From: Paracoccus sp. MBLB3053 | GTDB lineage: Bacteria; Pseudomonadota; Alphaproteobacteria; Rhodobacterales; Rhodobacteraceae | Reading direction: 5' to 3' | DNA: 64,000 bases | Assembly (NCBI RefSeq): GCF_031822435.1 | Contig: NZ_JAVQLW010000006.1 | Span: forward strand, 1 to 64,000 | Shown here: one piece after another, positions 7,426 to 16,456 of the stretch | Layout of the letters: each line of letters starts with the position of its first letter | Numbering within the stretch: the first letter of the stretch is position 1 | Made by a program: the position numbers and the translations under genes | Notes under the pieces: generated by a model | Seen by the model: the letters and a program-made list of their open reading frames with translations, nothing else | What the model was told of the DNA's origin: nothing | Databases searched by the model: none

Positions 7426-8970
7426 ATGTCCGATTTCCAACAGGAAACTTCCCTGTCCCTAACCCGCCGCGATCTGCTGAAATCGACGGCGGGGCTAGCC
7501 TTTGCCGCGGCTTTGTCACCTGGTGTCGCAACGGCCGCATCTGCCGACAACACCATCACCGACATGGGCGTGATTTCGCTGACGCGGGCAATTCGCAAAC
7601 GCGACGTTTCGTGCCGCGAGGTGATGGACGCCTACCTGGCCCGCATCGGCGAGGTGAACCCCACCTATAATGCGATCATTTCCCAAAAGGATCCCGAGAT
7701 CTTGCTGCGCGAGGCCGATGCCGCGGACAAGGCGCTGGCATCGGGTGCAGAGGTCGGGCTGCTTCATGGCGTACCGCAAGCCCCCAAAGATCTTGCTGCC
7801 ACCAAGGACATACCCACCACGCAGGGTTCGCCTATTTTCAAGGACTATATTCCCGCGCAGGATGCGATTGTCGTTGAGCGCGCCCGCAATGCCGGGGCAA
7901 TCATAATCGGCAAGACAAATACACCGGAATATGGTCTGGGTTCGCATACGTACAACCCGCTTTTCGGCACTACTGGTAACGCATGGAACCCGGCCTGGAC
8001 CGCTGGGGGGTCGAGCGGTGGCGCGGCGGTCGCGTTGGCGCATCGCATGCTTCCCGTCGCGGATGGCAGCGACATGATGGGGTCTCTGCGCAACCCCGCC
8101 GGCTGGGCCAATGTGGTCGGTTTCCGCGCAACCGCCGGCCGTGTGCCCTACGGCCCCACCAGTGAGGTGTTCTTCCAGCAACTTGGATTTGAAGGTCCGA
8201 TGGGGCGCACCGTGGCCGATACCGCCTATCTTCTCTCGGTTCAGGCCGGCTACGATGCAAGGACGCCGCTTGCTCTGGATAACGATCCCGCGATCTTCCG
8301 GCAGCCGTTGGACCGTGACTTCACTGGCGCGCGGATCGGGTGGCTGGGCGATTTCGACGGATACCTGCCGATGGAGGACGGTGTTCTTCGTTTGTGCGAA
8401 CAGGCTCTTGGATATTTCCGCGACATCGGATGCACGGTTGAAGCGGCCAGCCCAGGCTATGATATGGCGTCGCTTTGGCAGACCTGGCTCGTAATGCGCG
8501 GATTCATCATCGCGGGGATCGCAGCGCCGCTTTACAAGAATGAGAAAACGCGTGCCCTGATGAAGCCCGAGGCGATCTGGGAAGTAGAGAATGGCCTGGC
8601 GCTGACGGGCGAACAGATCTACGAGGCCAGCATGCAACGAAGTGCATGGTACCAGGCGATGCGCACTTTGTTCGAGACCTATGATTACCTTGTTCTGCCG
8701 ACCGCGCAGGTATTCCCGTTTGATGCCAAGATGGATTGGCCGAAGGAGATCGCCGGTCGGCAGATGGACACCTACCACCGCTGGATGGAAGTCGTAATCC
8801 CAGGAACCTTGGCAGGTATTCCTTCGATCGGGGTCCCGGCCGGTTTCACCGCATCCGGCCGACCGATGGGTCTGCAGCTCATGGGGCCGAGGCTGGCAGA
8901 CCTGTCGGTCCTACAGATTGCCCATGCCTATGAAATGGCCAGCGGCTTTTCCAAGCTGAAACCTTCGTGA
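7426..8970 (+). CDS. Tat-exported amidase (amidase signature family)
   Basis: A 514-residue amidase signature enzyme. Residues 1-40 form a twin-arginine signal (SLTRRDLLKS, then a hydrophobic run ending ATAAS). The triad is visible with the family's exact spacing: Lys121 (in APKDL), Ser196 (GGSSGG) and Ser220 (GSDMMGS). The glycine-rich loop before the nucleophile usually reads GSDTGGS or GSDIGGS; here the middle is MM. The enzyme would hydrolyse an amide in the periplasm; substrate unknown. It stands alone between gene debris and an IS block, with no obvious operon partner. Start at 7426 fits the Tat signal. Confidence 0.88.
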   Translation: MSDFQQETSLSLTRRDLLKSTAGLAFAAALSPGVATAASADNTITDMGVISLTRAIRKRDVSCREVMDAYLARIGEVNPTYNAIISQKDPEILLREADAADKALASGAEVGLLHGVPQAPKDLAATKDIPTTQGSPIFKDYIPAQDAIVVERARNAGAIIIGKTNTPEYGLGSHTYNPLFGTTGNAWNPAWTAGGSSGGAAVALAHRMLPVADGSDMMGSLRNPAGWANVVGFRATAGRVPYGPTSEVFFQQLGFEGPMGRTVADTAYLLSVQAGYDARTPLALDNDPAIFRQPLDRDFTGARIGWLGDFDGYLPMEDGVLRLCEQALGYFRDIGCTVEAASPGYDMASLWQTWLVMRGFIIAGIAAPLYKNEKTRALMKPEAIWEVENGLALTGEQIYEASMQRSAWYQAMRTLFETYDYLVLPTAQVFPFDAKMDWPKEIAGRQMDTYHRWMEVVIPGTLAGIPSIGVPAGFTASGRPMGLQLMGPRLADLSVLQIAHAYEMASGFSKLKPS

Positions 8971-9203
8971 ACGCCGGGGGGAAATTGCCTTGTATGCTTT
9001 GAGCTTCACTCCATCCAGAACGTTCGTCCCGGAGCATCTTGGTATCTCGTCTGGGAAGACATGCCCCGCTACTCGATCATTTCTGTGGCATCCTGAATGG
9101 ATGCTGTCTCTGAGCGTGGTGTAGGTTCTGGCTGAGGTGGTCACCGGCGATGTTCGATTAGGGTCTGGTTGCTTACGCCAACCTTGGACCGAGAGGACCA
9201 CCG

Positions 9204-10091
9204 ATGACCACCGACATGATGAGCTTCCGCGACCTCGTGGAGAAGGCCCCCGACGCTGATCTTCTGCGCGAGATGATCGGCTTTGCGGCCGAACGGCTGA
9301 TGGAACTGGAGGTCGGCGCCGTGACGGGCGCAGCCTATGGCGAGAAGGACCCCGCGCGGCGGGCGCAGCGCAACGGCTATCGAGACCGGGACTGGGAGAC
9401 GCGCGCCGGGACGGTCGAGCTGCGCATTCCGAAGCTGCGGAAGGGCAGCTACTTTCCGGGCTTCCTTGAGCCCCGGCGCATGGCCGAGAAGGCGCTGACG
9501 GCGGTGATACAGGAGGCCTATGTTCAGGGCATCTCTACTCGCTCCGTCGACGGCCTGGTCAAGGCCATGGGCATGCCGGGGATCGGCAAGAGCCAGGTCT
9601 CGCGTCTGTGTGAAGAGATCGACGGCAAGGTGAAAGCCTTCCTGACCCGCCCGCTCGAAGGCGATTGGCCCTACCTCTGGATTGACGCCACCTACCTCAA
9701 GGTCCGGCGCGGCGGGCGGATCGTGTCCGTCGCCGTCATCATCGCCATTGGGGTGAACGCCGACGGGCGGCGCGAGGTTTTGGGTTTGGAAATAGGCACT
9801 TCCGAGGCCGAGCCGATCTGGACCGAGTTCTTGCGCAAGCTGACGCGGCGCTGCCTGCGGGGCGTGAGGCTGGTGATCTCGGACGCCCATGAAGGCATCA
9901 AGGCCGCGGTCTCGAAGGTGCTCAGTGCCACTTGGCAGCGCTGCCGCGTCCACTTCCAACGCAACGCCCTCGCCCATGCCGGGAAGAGCGGGCGCAGGGT
10001 GGTTTCCGCCTTCATCGCCACCGCCTTCGCCCAAGACACGGCCGAGGCCGCCAGCACCCAGTGGCGCGCCGTGGCCGATCAGATCCGGCCC
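9204..10091 (+). pseudogene. IS256-family transposase, 5' fragment
   Basis: About 296 codons of a mutator-type DDE transposase of about 400 residues. The first two catalytic aspartates are visible in [11 protein letters not shown] and [10 protein letters not shown], and the zinc-like [10 protein letters not shown] motif follows. Reading stops being homologous at 10091, where the IS3 element is inserted inside the codons for QIRP. The continuation with VPKLATIMDEAEHD is found at 13201, so this was one gene. The third catalytic residue lies in the separated part, so no active enzyme can be made. Confidence 0.9.
10083..10091 (+). repeat. 9-bp target duplication, left of IS3 element
   Basis: ATCCGGCCC here recurs at 13192-13200, directly bracketing the IS3-family element 10092-13191. 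Removing one copy and the element restores the IS256 transposase frame (QIRP then KVPKL). Confidence 0.8.
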
Positions 10092-10176
10092 TGTCCGGCG
10101 TCAGGGCCTATGGGACAGATTTGGTTGATTGATGACGGGAGGGTTTCTGGCACATCGTAGCTTTCAAGGAGCGAAG

Positions 10177-10517
10177 ATGAGCAAGAAACCCGTTGATCAG
10201 AAAGTCGCCGCCGATCGCGCGGTGAGAGACATTCGCCGTGCGACGCGAAAGGTCCATTCGGCGGAGGAAAAGATCAGGATCGTCCTGGCCGGTTTGCGCG
10301 GCGAGGACAGCATTGCCGAGCTGTGCCGGCGCGAGGGGATCGCCCAGAGCGTCTATTTCAGCTGGTCGAAGGAGTTCCTCGAGGCTGGGAAGAGGCGTCT
10401 GGCGGGAGACACCGCCCGGCAGGCCAACAGCGCCGAGGTGAAGGACCTGCGGGCCGAGACCGCAGCGCTGAAGGAAGTCGTCGCGGATCTCACGCTCGAG
10501 AACCGATTGCTAAAAAA
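10177..10517 (+). pseudogene. IS3-family transposase OrfA, interrupted
   Basis: The frame from ATG 10177 (AAGGAGCGAAG upstream) encodes the OrfA helix-turn-helix (EEKIRIVLAGLRGEDSIAELCRREGI then SVYFSWSKEFL) and a leucine-zipper region ending ENRLLK. The IS110 insertion falls in a run of A residues at 10512-10517. The missing end (KSMNGAGGDDA, stop TGA overlapping the orfB ATG) is found at 12107-12138 on the far side of the insert. Confidence 0.88.
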
Positions 10518-12106
10518 CCGTCCCGGGCCTCTGCCCGCCTGTGCGCGGTATAAACAGCCTGTGCTATGCTACGCCCGAAGGGCAGATGCCGACTGCTTAT
10601 TGGTGGACTGGACCCCGTTAAAAAACGTGGCACATGGGCCGATGCGCACTTGAGAGTGGTGACGCCGCCATCGCGGCGATCCCGGTTAGGAAGATGACGA
10701 ACTTGCATGGCCCACGCCCTTCGCCTGGAACGGAGGAGATGCCATGACGAAGCGCAAATCCGGTGGCCACCCGGACCTGAAGATGGTCAATCCCAATGCG
10801 GCCGCGATCGATATCGGCTCGACGATGCACATGGCGGCTGTGAACCCTGACACCGACATCATGCCAGTGCGTGCCTTTGGAACATTCACCCAGGATTTGC
10901 ACGACCTTGCCGACTGGTTCCGGTCGTGCGGTGTCACCAGCGTGGCCATGGAATCGACCGGCGTTTACTGGATACCGGCCTTCGAAATCTTGGAAGCGAA
11001 TGGCTTCGAGGTCATCCTCGTGAATGCCCGCTACGCCAAGAATGTGCCAGGCCGCAAAACCGACGTCAGCGATGCCGGATGGCTGCGCCAGCTGCATTCC
11101 TATGGTTTGCTACGTGGCAGCTTCCACCCCGAAGCCGAGATCGCCACTCTGCGCGCTTATATGCGCCAACGCGAACGTCTGACAGAGTATGCAGCCGCTC
11201 ACATCCAGCACATGCAGAAGGCGCTGATGGAGATGAACCTGCAATTGCATCATGTGGTGTCGGACATCACAGGCGCAACGGGCATGCTGATCATCCGTGC
11301 CATCGTCGGTGGAGAGCGTGATCCCGAAGTTCTTGCCGCCTTCCGGGATGTCCGCTGCAAGTCATCGATGGGCACGATCAAAGCCGCGCTGGTCGGTAAT
11401 GATCGCCCGGAGCATGTCTTTGCTCTCACACAGTCGCTGGAGCTATACGACTTCTACAAGGCGCAGATTGAGGCGTGCGACCGCAGGCTGGAGGCGGCGG
11501 TTACCGCGCTGACTGTCCGGGCCGACGATGATCTGGCTCCGCTGCCGAAGGCACGGATCAAAGGCAAGCAGCACAACGCGCCGTCTTTCGATGTGCGGGC
11601 CGCGCTTTACGGGGTTTTGGGCACAGACCTGACGCAAATACACGGTCTTGGCCCGTCGCTGGCACTGAAGCTGGTGGCCGAATGCGGCACGGACCTGCGC
11701 GCTTGGAGAAGCGCAAAGCACTTCACGTCTTGGCTCTGTCTGGCCCCTGGGAACAAAATATCGGGGGGCAAGCTGCTGTCCTCACGGACACGCCGATCCT
11801 CCAGTCGTGCGGCCGCTCTCCTGCGCCTGGCTGCTGTCACGATTGGCAAAAGCGACACGGCCTTGGGCGCGTTTTACCGTCGGCTGTCATCCCGCATAGG
11901 CAAGCAAAAGGCAGTAACTGCCACAGCGCGCAAGATCGCAGTCTTGTTCTACAACGCCATCCGCCATGGCATGACCTACCAGGATCAGGGGGCGACAGCC
12001 TACGACGAGCGACACCGGCAACGCGTGTTGTCAAACCTTCAACGGCGCGCCAAGGCTCTCGGATTTGCATTGGCGCCCATCCCCGAGACCGCGGCTGTTT
12101 CTTAGG
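10518..12106 (+). mobile_element. IS110-family element nested in the IS3 orfA
   Basis: About 1.59 kb of sequence splits the IS3 orfA between the codons for LLK and KSM. It contains one transposase gene (10744-12105) that ends almost at the right boundary, and about 225 bp of upstream non-coding sequence. IS110-family elements usually have such a non-coding end and lack long terminal repeats and target duplications, as here. Boundaries are uncertain by a few A residues. The long non-coding 5' end (10518-10743) is where a guide (bridge) RNA is encoded in IS110 elements. Confidence 0.82.
10744..12105 (+). CDS. IS110-family transposase
   Basis: A 453-residue DEDD transposase. The N-terminal RuvC-like domain shows AAIDIGSTMHMAAV (Asp), MESTGVYWIPAFE (Glu) and KTDVSDAGWL (Asp pair). 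The C-terminal transposase_20 domain begins at LTQIHGLGPSLALKLVAECG and contains the region WLCLAPGNKISGGK in which the family's serine lies. GGAGG occurs 7 bases before the ATG. The gene is full length and appears intact, unlike the truncated copy at 35021. Confidence 0.93.
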   Translation: MTKRKSGGHPDLKMVNPNAAAIDIGSTMHMAAVNPDTDIMPVRAFGTFTQDLHDLADWFRSCGVTSVAMESTGVYWIPAFEILEANGFEVILVNARYAKNVPGRKTDVSDAGWLRQLHSYGLLRGSFHPEAEIATLRAYMRQRERLTEYAAAHIQHMQKALMEMNLQLHHVVSDITGATGMLIIRAIVGGERDPEVLAAFRDVRCKSSMGTIKAALVGNDRPEHVFALTQSLELYDFYKAQIEACDRRLEAAVTALTVRADDDLAPLPKARIKGKQHNAPSFDVRAALYGVLGTDLTQIHGLGPSLALKLVAECGTDLRAWRSAKHFTSWLCLAPGNKISGGKLLSSRTRRSSSRAAALLRLAAVTIGKSDTALGAFYRRLSSRIGKQKAVTATARKIAVLFYNAIRHGMTYQDQGATAYDERHRQRVLSNLQRRAKALGFALAPIPETAAVS

Positions 12107-12138
12107 AAAGCATGAACGGGGCTGGGGGCGACGACGCA
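12107..12138 (+). pseudogene. IS3-family OrfA, 3' piece
   Basis: Codons KSMNGAGGDDA and stop TGA, the missing C-terminus of the OrfA broken at 10517. The stop overlaps the orfB ATG (ATGA). Confidence 0.75.
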
Positions 12139-13119
12139 TGAGATATCCAGCCTCTGAAAAGCTTGAGATCATTCGGCTGGTCGAGGGCTCGCATCTTTCG
12201 GTGCGACGCACCCTGACAAAACTGGGGATCGCACCTACCACCTGTCTCACGCTGGTATGATCGATACGTGACAACTGGCCCCGAAGGGCTTGAGGATCGG
12301 CCAAGTCGGCCGAGCCGGGTCTGGAACCGGATCCCCGATGAGATGCGGGGCCAGATCATCGAGATGGCTCTGGATGAAGCGGAACTGTCGCCCAGAGAGT
12401 TGGCCGTGCAGTTCACTGATACCAAAAGCTATTTCGTGTCAGAAGCTTCCGTGTATCGGCTCTTGAAAGCGCATGACCTGATTACCAGCCCGGCCCATAT
12501 CGTGATCAAGGCTGGCGAGGAGTTCAGAGACAAGACCACGGCGCCGAACCAAATGTGGCAGACCGACTTCACCTATCTCAAGATCATTGGCTGGGGTTGG
12601 TTCTATCTCTCGACCATTCTCGACGACTATTCCCGCTACATCGTCAGCTGGAAGCTTTGCACCGATATGAAGGTGGCCGATGTGACCAGCACGGTGGGCA
12701 TGGCGCTGGATGCATCGAGCAGCGGCGGTAGCAGGCCAGAGCAAAAGCTACGTCTGCTTTCCGATAACGGCGGTGCTTATATCGCGGGGGATCTGGCCGA
12801 CTGGCTTGAGGAAAGGGGCGTCGAACAGGTCCATGGCGCGCCGGGACATCCCCAGACCCAAGGCAAGATCGAGCGCTGGCACCAGACGCTGAAGAACCGC
12901 ATCCTGCTAGAGAACTATTACCTTCCGGGTCAGCTCGAAGAGGCAATCGCCGCCTTTGTCGAGCATTACAACAACCATCGCTATCACGAGAGCCTCAGCA
13001 ACTTGACCCCGGCAGATGTCTATTTCGGGCGTGGCCCCAAAATCCTGGAAGAAAGGGAGAAGATCAGAAAAGAGACCATCCAGAACCGCCGCTTGAACCA
13101 TCAGCGTCAGGCGGCATAA
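12139..13119 (+). pseudogene. IS3-family transposase OrfB, frameshifted
   Basis: The rve integrase core is recognisable: QMWQTDFTYLKIIGWGWFYL (first Asp), LLSDNGGAYI (second Asp) and HPQTQGKIERWHQTLKNR (Glu). Near 12235-12250 the frame is broken: codons read GIAPTT then CLTLV and stop, whereas the normal continuation WYDRYVTTGPEGLEDRP is in the next frame. One extra base in ACCTGTCTCACG explains this. With the orfA interruption, the element cannot supply its own transposase. Confidence 0.85.
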
Positions 13120-13191
13120 TCTCAAACCGGTGCGCCAGGACCCTCTCGTCCAAAATCAGGCCGCCTGCTCCAAATCATTCGACGACGGACA

Positions 13192-13200
13192 ATCCGGCCC
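13192..13200 (+). repeat. 9-bp target duplication, right of IS3 element
   Basis: ATCCGGCCC, identical to 10083-10091, and immediately followed by the resumed IS256 transposase sequence (AAGGTGCCGAAG). Confidence 0.8.
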
Positions 13201-13304
13201 AAGGTGCCGAAGCTCGCCACCATCATGGACGAGGCAGAGCATGACGTGCTGGCCTACATGTCGTTCCCCAAGGAACACCGCGCAAAGCTGCACTCGACGG
13301 ATGA
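13201..13304 (+). pseudogene. IS256-family transposase, middle fragment
   Basis: Codons read KVPKLATIMDEAEHDVLAYMSFPKEHRAKLHSTD (described in part), the continuation of the 9204-10091 fragment. Homology ends at 13304, where HSTD should be followed by PIERLNGEIKRR; that part appears at 14901 after about 1.6 kb of inserted DNA. Confidence 0.85.
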
Positions 13305-13333
13305 GATCGACAAGACTTTCGCCGCCCGATTAG

Positions 13334-14647
13334 TTATTCTTTCCTCGTGCGGTCGACCTCGTGGTGAAGCGTGGCGTGTCGGCTGGAAGCGTCACCGGGC
13401 AGCCTATTCAGTCCCTGCCGGTTTGAGGCGGTCGCACACCGACTTCCTGTCCCGAGAGGACGTGACTTCCGGGCTGAGACGAACTGCTCGTAGCTCTTCT
13501 CGGCGTGTTCGGCGATCTTCATCTCGTGGTGGCGCATGTCCTTAACGTTGTAAGCATAGCTCGCGCCGCGCCAATTGCCCTTCTTTTGAGGCTGCCCGGC
13601 CACCAGTTCCATGGCGCGCAGCTTGTGGGCCACCAGGCTTGGCCGGGCCCAACGGTAGTCCTCGCCGTTCGTCAGCATGTGCCAGCACAGGGTGGCAAGT
13701 TTGCGCGCGACTGCAACCGCGGCGATCTGATGGCCGCGACGCGCCCTGATGCGGATGAAGAACGCGCGCAGAGGACCGGGTGCTTTCGCAGCGGCCCAGG
13801 CCGCCTCGACCAGCATGGCGCGGGCATGGCTGCGCCCGACCTTGCTGATGCGGCCATGGTGGGCAGCGCCCAGGCCTGACTGGCGGACCCGCGGGTTCAG
13901 GCCAAAGTAGCTCACGAGCTTCTGGGCCGAACTGAACCGCTCGATGCTGCCGATTGCTGCCATCAGCCCGGCGGCAACCGCCAGATTGACGCCAGTGATC
14001 GTCAAGAGGCGCTGGATGGCCTCATCATTCGCTGCGTCCTGGGCGATATCCCGATCAAGCATGGCGAGGTCTTCGCCGAGACGATCCAACTCGCGGACAT
14101 GACGGGCAATCGCAGCCCGCTCGTCTTCGGGAACGGGCTGGCGCGCCAGCCAGTCCCGGCCGCGTCGATTGAACAGATCCGCGTGCGGACACTTCGGGAT
14201 CAGATGCGCATGTAAAATAGCATGCACCTCGTTCTTGATCCGGGTTCGGTGCCGGACAACCTGATAGCGGCGCGCGACAAGCCGGCGCAACCGCTCCGTG
14301 GCTGCATCTGGGGTCCAGATCTCCGGCAGATAGCCGACAGCATACAGGCTTGCCAGCGTCGCTGCGTCAACCTTGTCGGTCTTAACATGGGCATGGGCGA
14401 TAGCCTTCACCTGAAGCGGATTGGCGATCACCACGCGCGCAACGTGAGGCGATAGCACCCGCGACACGGCCATGCAGTTGCCGGTCGCCTCGATGACGAC
14501 CTCGTCTGTTCTGAGGAGCTGCCGACCAAAGCCCTCAAGCGCCGTTCGTGTCATGTCGACCCGGCCTTCGTGCCGGGTCAGGCCGTTCTCCCAGATCACC
14601 ACCTCTCCAAAGGTGCGGTGGATGTCTATGCCGATTACGCGTCGCAT
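13334..14647 (-). CDS. IS110-family transposase (second type)
   Basis: A 437-residue DEDD transposase unrelated in detail to the one at 10744. It starts RRVIGIDIHRTFGEVV, contains EATGNC and KTDKVDAATLASLY (catalytic carboxylates of the RuvC-like domain), and a transposase_20 domain from LLTITGVNLAVAAGLMAAIG onward. The C-terminal 90 residues extend past the usual end. The ATG at 14647 is chosen for the GGGAGG upstream; a start at 14671 is possible. The gene lies on the minus strand inside the IS256 remnant. Element ends are not defined, but must lie within about 13305 and 14900. Confidence 0.9.
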   Translation of the reverse strand: MRRVIGIDIHRTFGEVVIWENGLTRHEGRVDMTRTALEGFGRQLLRTDEVVIEATGNCMAVSRVLSPHVARVVIANPLQVKAIAHAHVKTDKVDAATLASLYAVGYLPEIWTPDAATERLRRLVARRYQVVRHRTRIKNEVHAILHAHLIPKCPHADLFNRRGRDWLARQPVPEDERAAIARHVRELDRLGEDLAMLDRDIAQDAANDEAIQRLLTITGVNLAVAAGLMAAIGSIERFSSAQKLVSYFGLNPRVRQSGLGAAHHGRISKVGRSHARAMLVEAAWAAAKAPGPLRAFFIRIRARRGHQIAAVAVARKLATLCWHMLTNGEDYRWARPSLVAHKLRAMELVAGQPQKKGNWRGASYAYNVKDMRHHEMKIAEHAEKSYEQFVSARKSRPLGTGSRCATASNRQGLNRLPGDASSRHATLHHEVDRTRKE

Positions 14648-14900
14648 GCGCGCCTCCCTTGCCAGTGACAACAGGCGGGAGCGGCGGGCGACACGACAAC
14701 TACGGATCCGCGCTCTCAGCGCAACCGGGCGAGTCGCAGAGGCGGTCAGCTACTAACTCGAGCTCAAAGCTCATCCAGTGCATCGACCTGCCCGCACTTT
14801 CGTGCTCCCGGTGCCTCTATCCCGGATGCTCTCAGCATACACCCCGAGCAAGAACTTGGGGCCGAACATTGGCACCGGCATCATCATACCGGTTACGAAC

Positions 14901-15110
14901 TCGATCGAACGGCTGAACGGTGAGATCAAGCGCCGCACAGACGTCGTCGGCATCTTCCCGAATGACGACGCCATCGTCCGCCTCGTCGGTGCCTTGCTTC
15001 TCGAACAAAATGATGAGTGAGCAGTCCAGCGCGCCCGTTACATGACACTGGAAACCATCGCGCCGATGGGCGAAGATCCCGTCATCAGCCTGCCCGCTGT
15101 GGCATCCTGA
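14901..15110 (+). pseudogene. IS256-family transposase, 3' fragment with nonsense codon
   Basis: Codons read SIERLNGEIKRRTDVVGIFPNDDAIVRLVGALLLEQNDE, described in part, then TGA where a Trp (TGG) is expected, then AVQRARYMTLETIAPMGEDPVISLPAVAS and the true stop. The catalytic Glu of the DDE triad (in NGEIKRR) is here. So this gene is broken by two insertions and a nonsense mutation. Confidence 0.82.
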
Positions 15111-15307
15111 TCAAGCAGGCCCGCGCCGAGCATCACGGTGACGATCAACGCCAGCTACACCACTCCGTGGGACAGCATCGGACGGTGCTCTCATTCCGGA
15201 TGCCTAACCAACACTGCCATCCCGAACAAGTTGGCAATGCCAGGCAAGTTGATCCCGAATTCACAAGGAGTGCGTCTGCGGCGCTCCTTTGAGTTGCTGG
15301 GGGACGG

Positions 15308-15735
15308 TCAGAAGCGGATATTGACGCCAACGACCGGGCCGCTCAGCGTGATGGCGGAATCGAGGCCGCCAATTTCCTGCTCCAACTCCATGTGGCGATA
15401 CCCTCCCGCCACTGCCCAACGCTCGCTGAATCGGTAGCCGACTGTGCCGACGGCCTGCCAGCTCGTTTCGTCGCTTGAGGTCAGGCCGTGGTCGAAATAG
15501 GCGTTGGCGAACCATTTTTCGCCAAAAGGCGCACTGAACCGACCCGCGACAAGTGGCACGACCCAGCTTTTGTCCCCACCAAAGGAGCGGTCGGACACAG
15601 CGGAAGCCGCGGCTTCCAGATCAACGCTCAAATCAACGTCAAATGCACGCAGCCCCACCCCGACATCTGCGGTCAGTTGCGGGCTGTCTGCGTGGGGTGC
15701 AATATGGACGCTATTCCGGCGATGCCGCGTTGACA
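15308..15735 (-). pseudogene. Outer-membrane beta-barrel protein, C-terminal fragment
   Basis: The minus strand encodes alternating amphipathic strands typical of a barrel: LTADVGVGLRAFDVDLSVDL, WQAVGTVGYRFSERWAVAGGYRHMEL and the terminal SGPVVGVNIRF with a final Phe. The frame continues upstream of the first GTG at 15658 to about 15735 without a start, where it meets a fragment of another gene on the opposite strand. It has therefore lost its N-terminus and signal peptide. Specific family not recognised. Confidence 0.6.
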
Positions 15736-15987
15736 GCAGAGTTCGAGTTGCGGCACCAGTTCACGCCCCGTTGGGCAAGTCTGGTTTTTGGCGGCCATGG
15801 AGAGACGTATGTCGACGACTCCCGCCTTTACGACGCCGAGGATGATATCTGGACCTGGGGTGCAGGCTTTCGCTATCGCATTGCACGCAAGATGGGAATC
15901 GACGCCGGGATCGACGTGGCGAAGGGCCCGGAGGATACGATATTCTACATCCAGTTCGGCCATGCTTGGATGCGGGCAATGGATTGA
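15721..15987 (+). pseudogene. BamA/TamA-like outer-membrane protein, C-terminal fragment
   Basis: From about 15721 the plus strand encodes ALTAEFELRHQFTPRWASLVFGG and a final strand set ending GIDAGIDVAKGPEDTIFYIQFGHAW, resembling the last strands of surface-antigen/BamA-type barrels. There is no upstream coding part, so it is a 3' fragment. It abuts a fragment of a different barrel gene in inverse orientation at about 15735, a clear rearrangement joint. Confidence 0.55.
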
Positions 15988-16456
15988 ACGCATGTCTCCA
16001 CGCTGTCGACCTGATCTGCCCCCCGGAATGTAAGCGACGTCTGCCTTGCGGTCGCACCACACGCAATCGGCAATGTATTTTGCGCGGAACAGATTTCTGG
16101 ATGGTTGGCTAAGGCTGGTCGAAGATCAACCACCCCGGATGACGGGAAAAGGTCAAGTCCGCTCATGGCCAGATCACGGAGTCTAGGATAGGATGTAGAG
16201 AATGCCTTCTCCAATGCGGCGGTGCAGAAGTGACGTGGTCGGTACCGATGTGGGAAATAACCGACTTGCGCGCTGGCACTGCTGGCGAGGTCGCGGAAAT
16301 GGCGCTCGAAATCACCAACCTTCAGGCTTGAGGCATATTTGTTTACAAGCGCCCGCGTCGGCGCGATTTCAAAGGCTGCGATCTCGCAAGATGTGCCGGG
16401 GTAGCCAGTTTAGGCGATGTGGCGCGGTGATCGCAGCCTGATTTCGACATCCTTTC
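15988..16456. other. Intergenic stretch, only debris
   Basis: About 470 bases with no convincing gene. A short plus-strand frame near 16260-16330 (AGEVAEMALEITNLQA, then a stop) looks like decayed coding sequence of unknown origin. Confidence 0.35.

Larger units (their letters stand above)
10092..13191 (+). mobile_element. IS3-family element inserted in IS256, itself carrying IS110
   Basis: The ends are imperfect inverted repeats: TGTCCGGCGTCA at 10092 and, on the minus strand, TGTCCGTCGTCG ending at 13191. Inside are the orfA (10177-10517 and 12107-12138) and orfB (12139-13119) pieces of an IS3 transposase, split by an IS110-family element. A 9-bp direct repeat flanks it, longer than the 3-5 bp usual for IS3. 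Its first 1333 bases, including the start of the IS110 insert, are repeated at 34369-35701 with two mismatches. Confidence 0.85.
9100..15179 (+). mobile_element. IS256-family element, split by nested insertions
   Basis: Terminal sequences match in inverted orientation: GATGCTGTC followed by a GTGGTGTAG block at 9100-9124, and the complement of GATGCTGTCCC plus GTGGTGTAG ending at 15179. Between them a mutator-type transposase gene is found in three pieces (9204-10091, 13201-13304, 14901-15110). The gaps are an IS3-family element (10092-13191) and an IS110-family insertion. No 8-bp target duplication flanks the outer ends, so the flanks have been rearranged. Confidence 0.8.

Noticed and set aside
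16200..16440. Flagellar-like peptide fragment (AGEVAEMALEITNLQA)
   Set aside because: Too short and interrupted; similarity could be chance.
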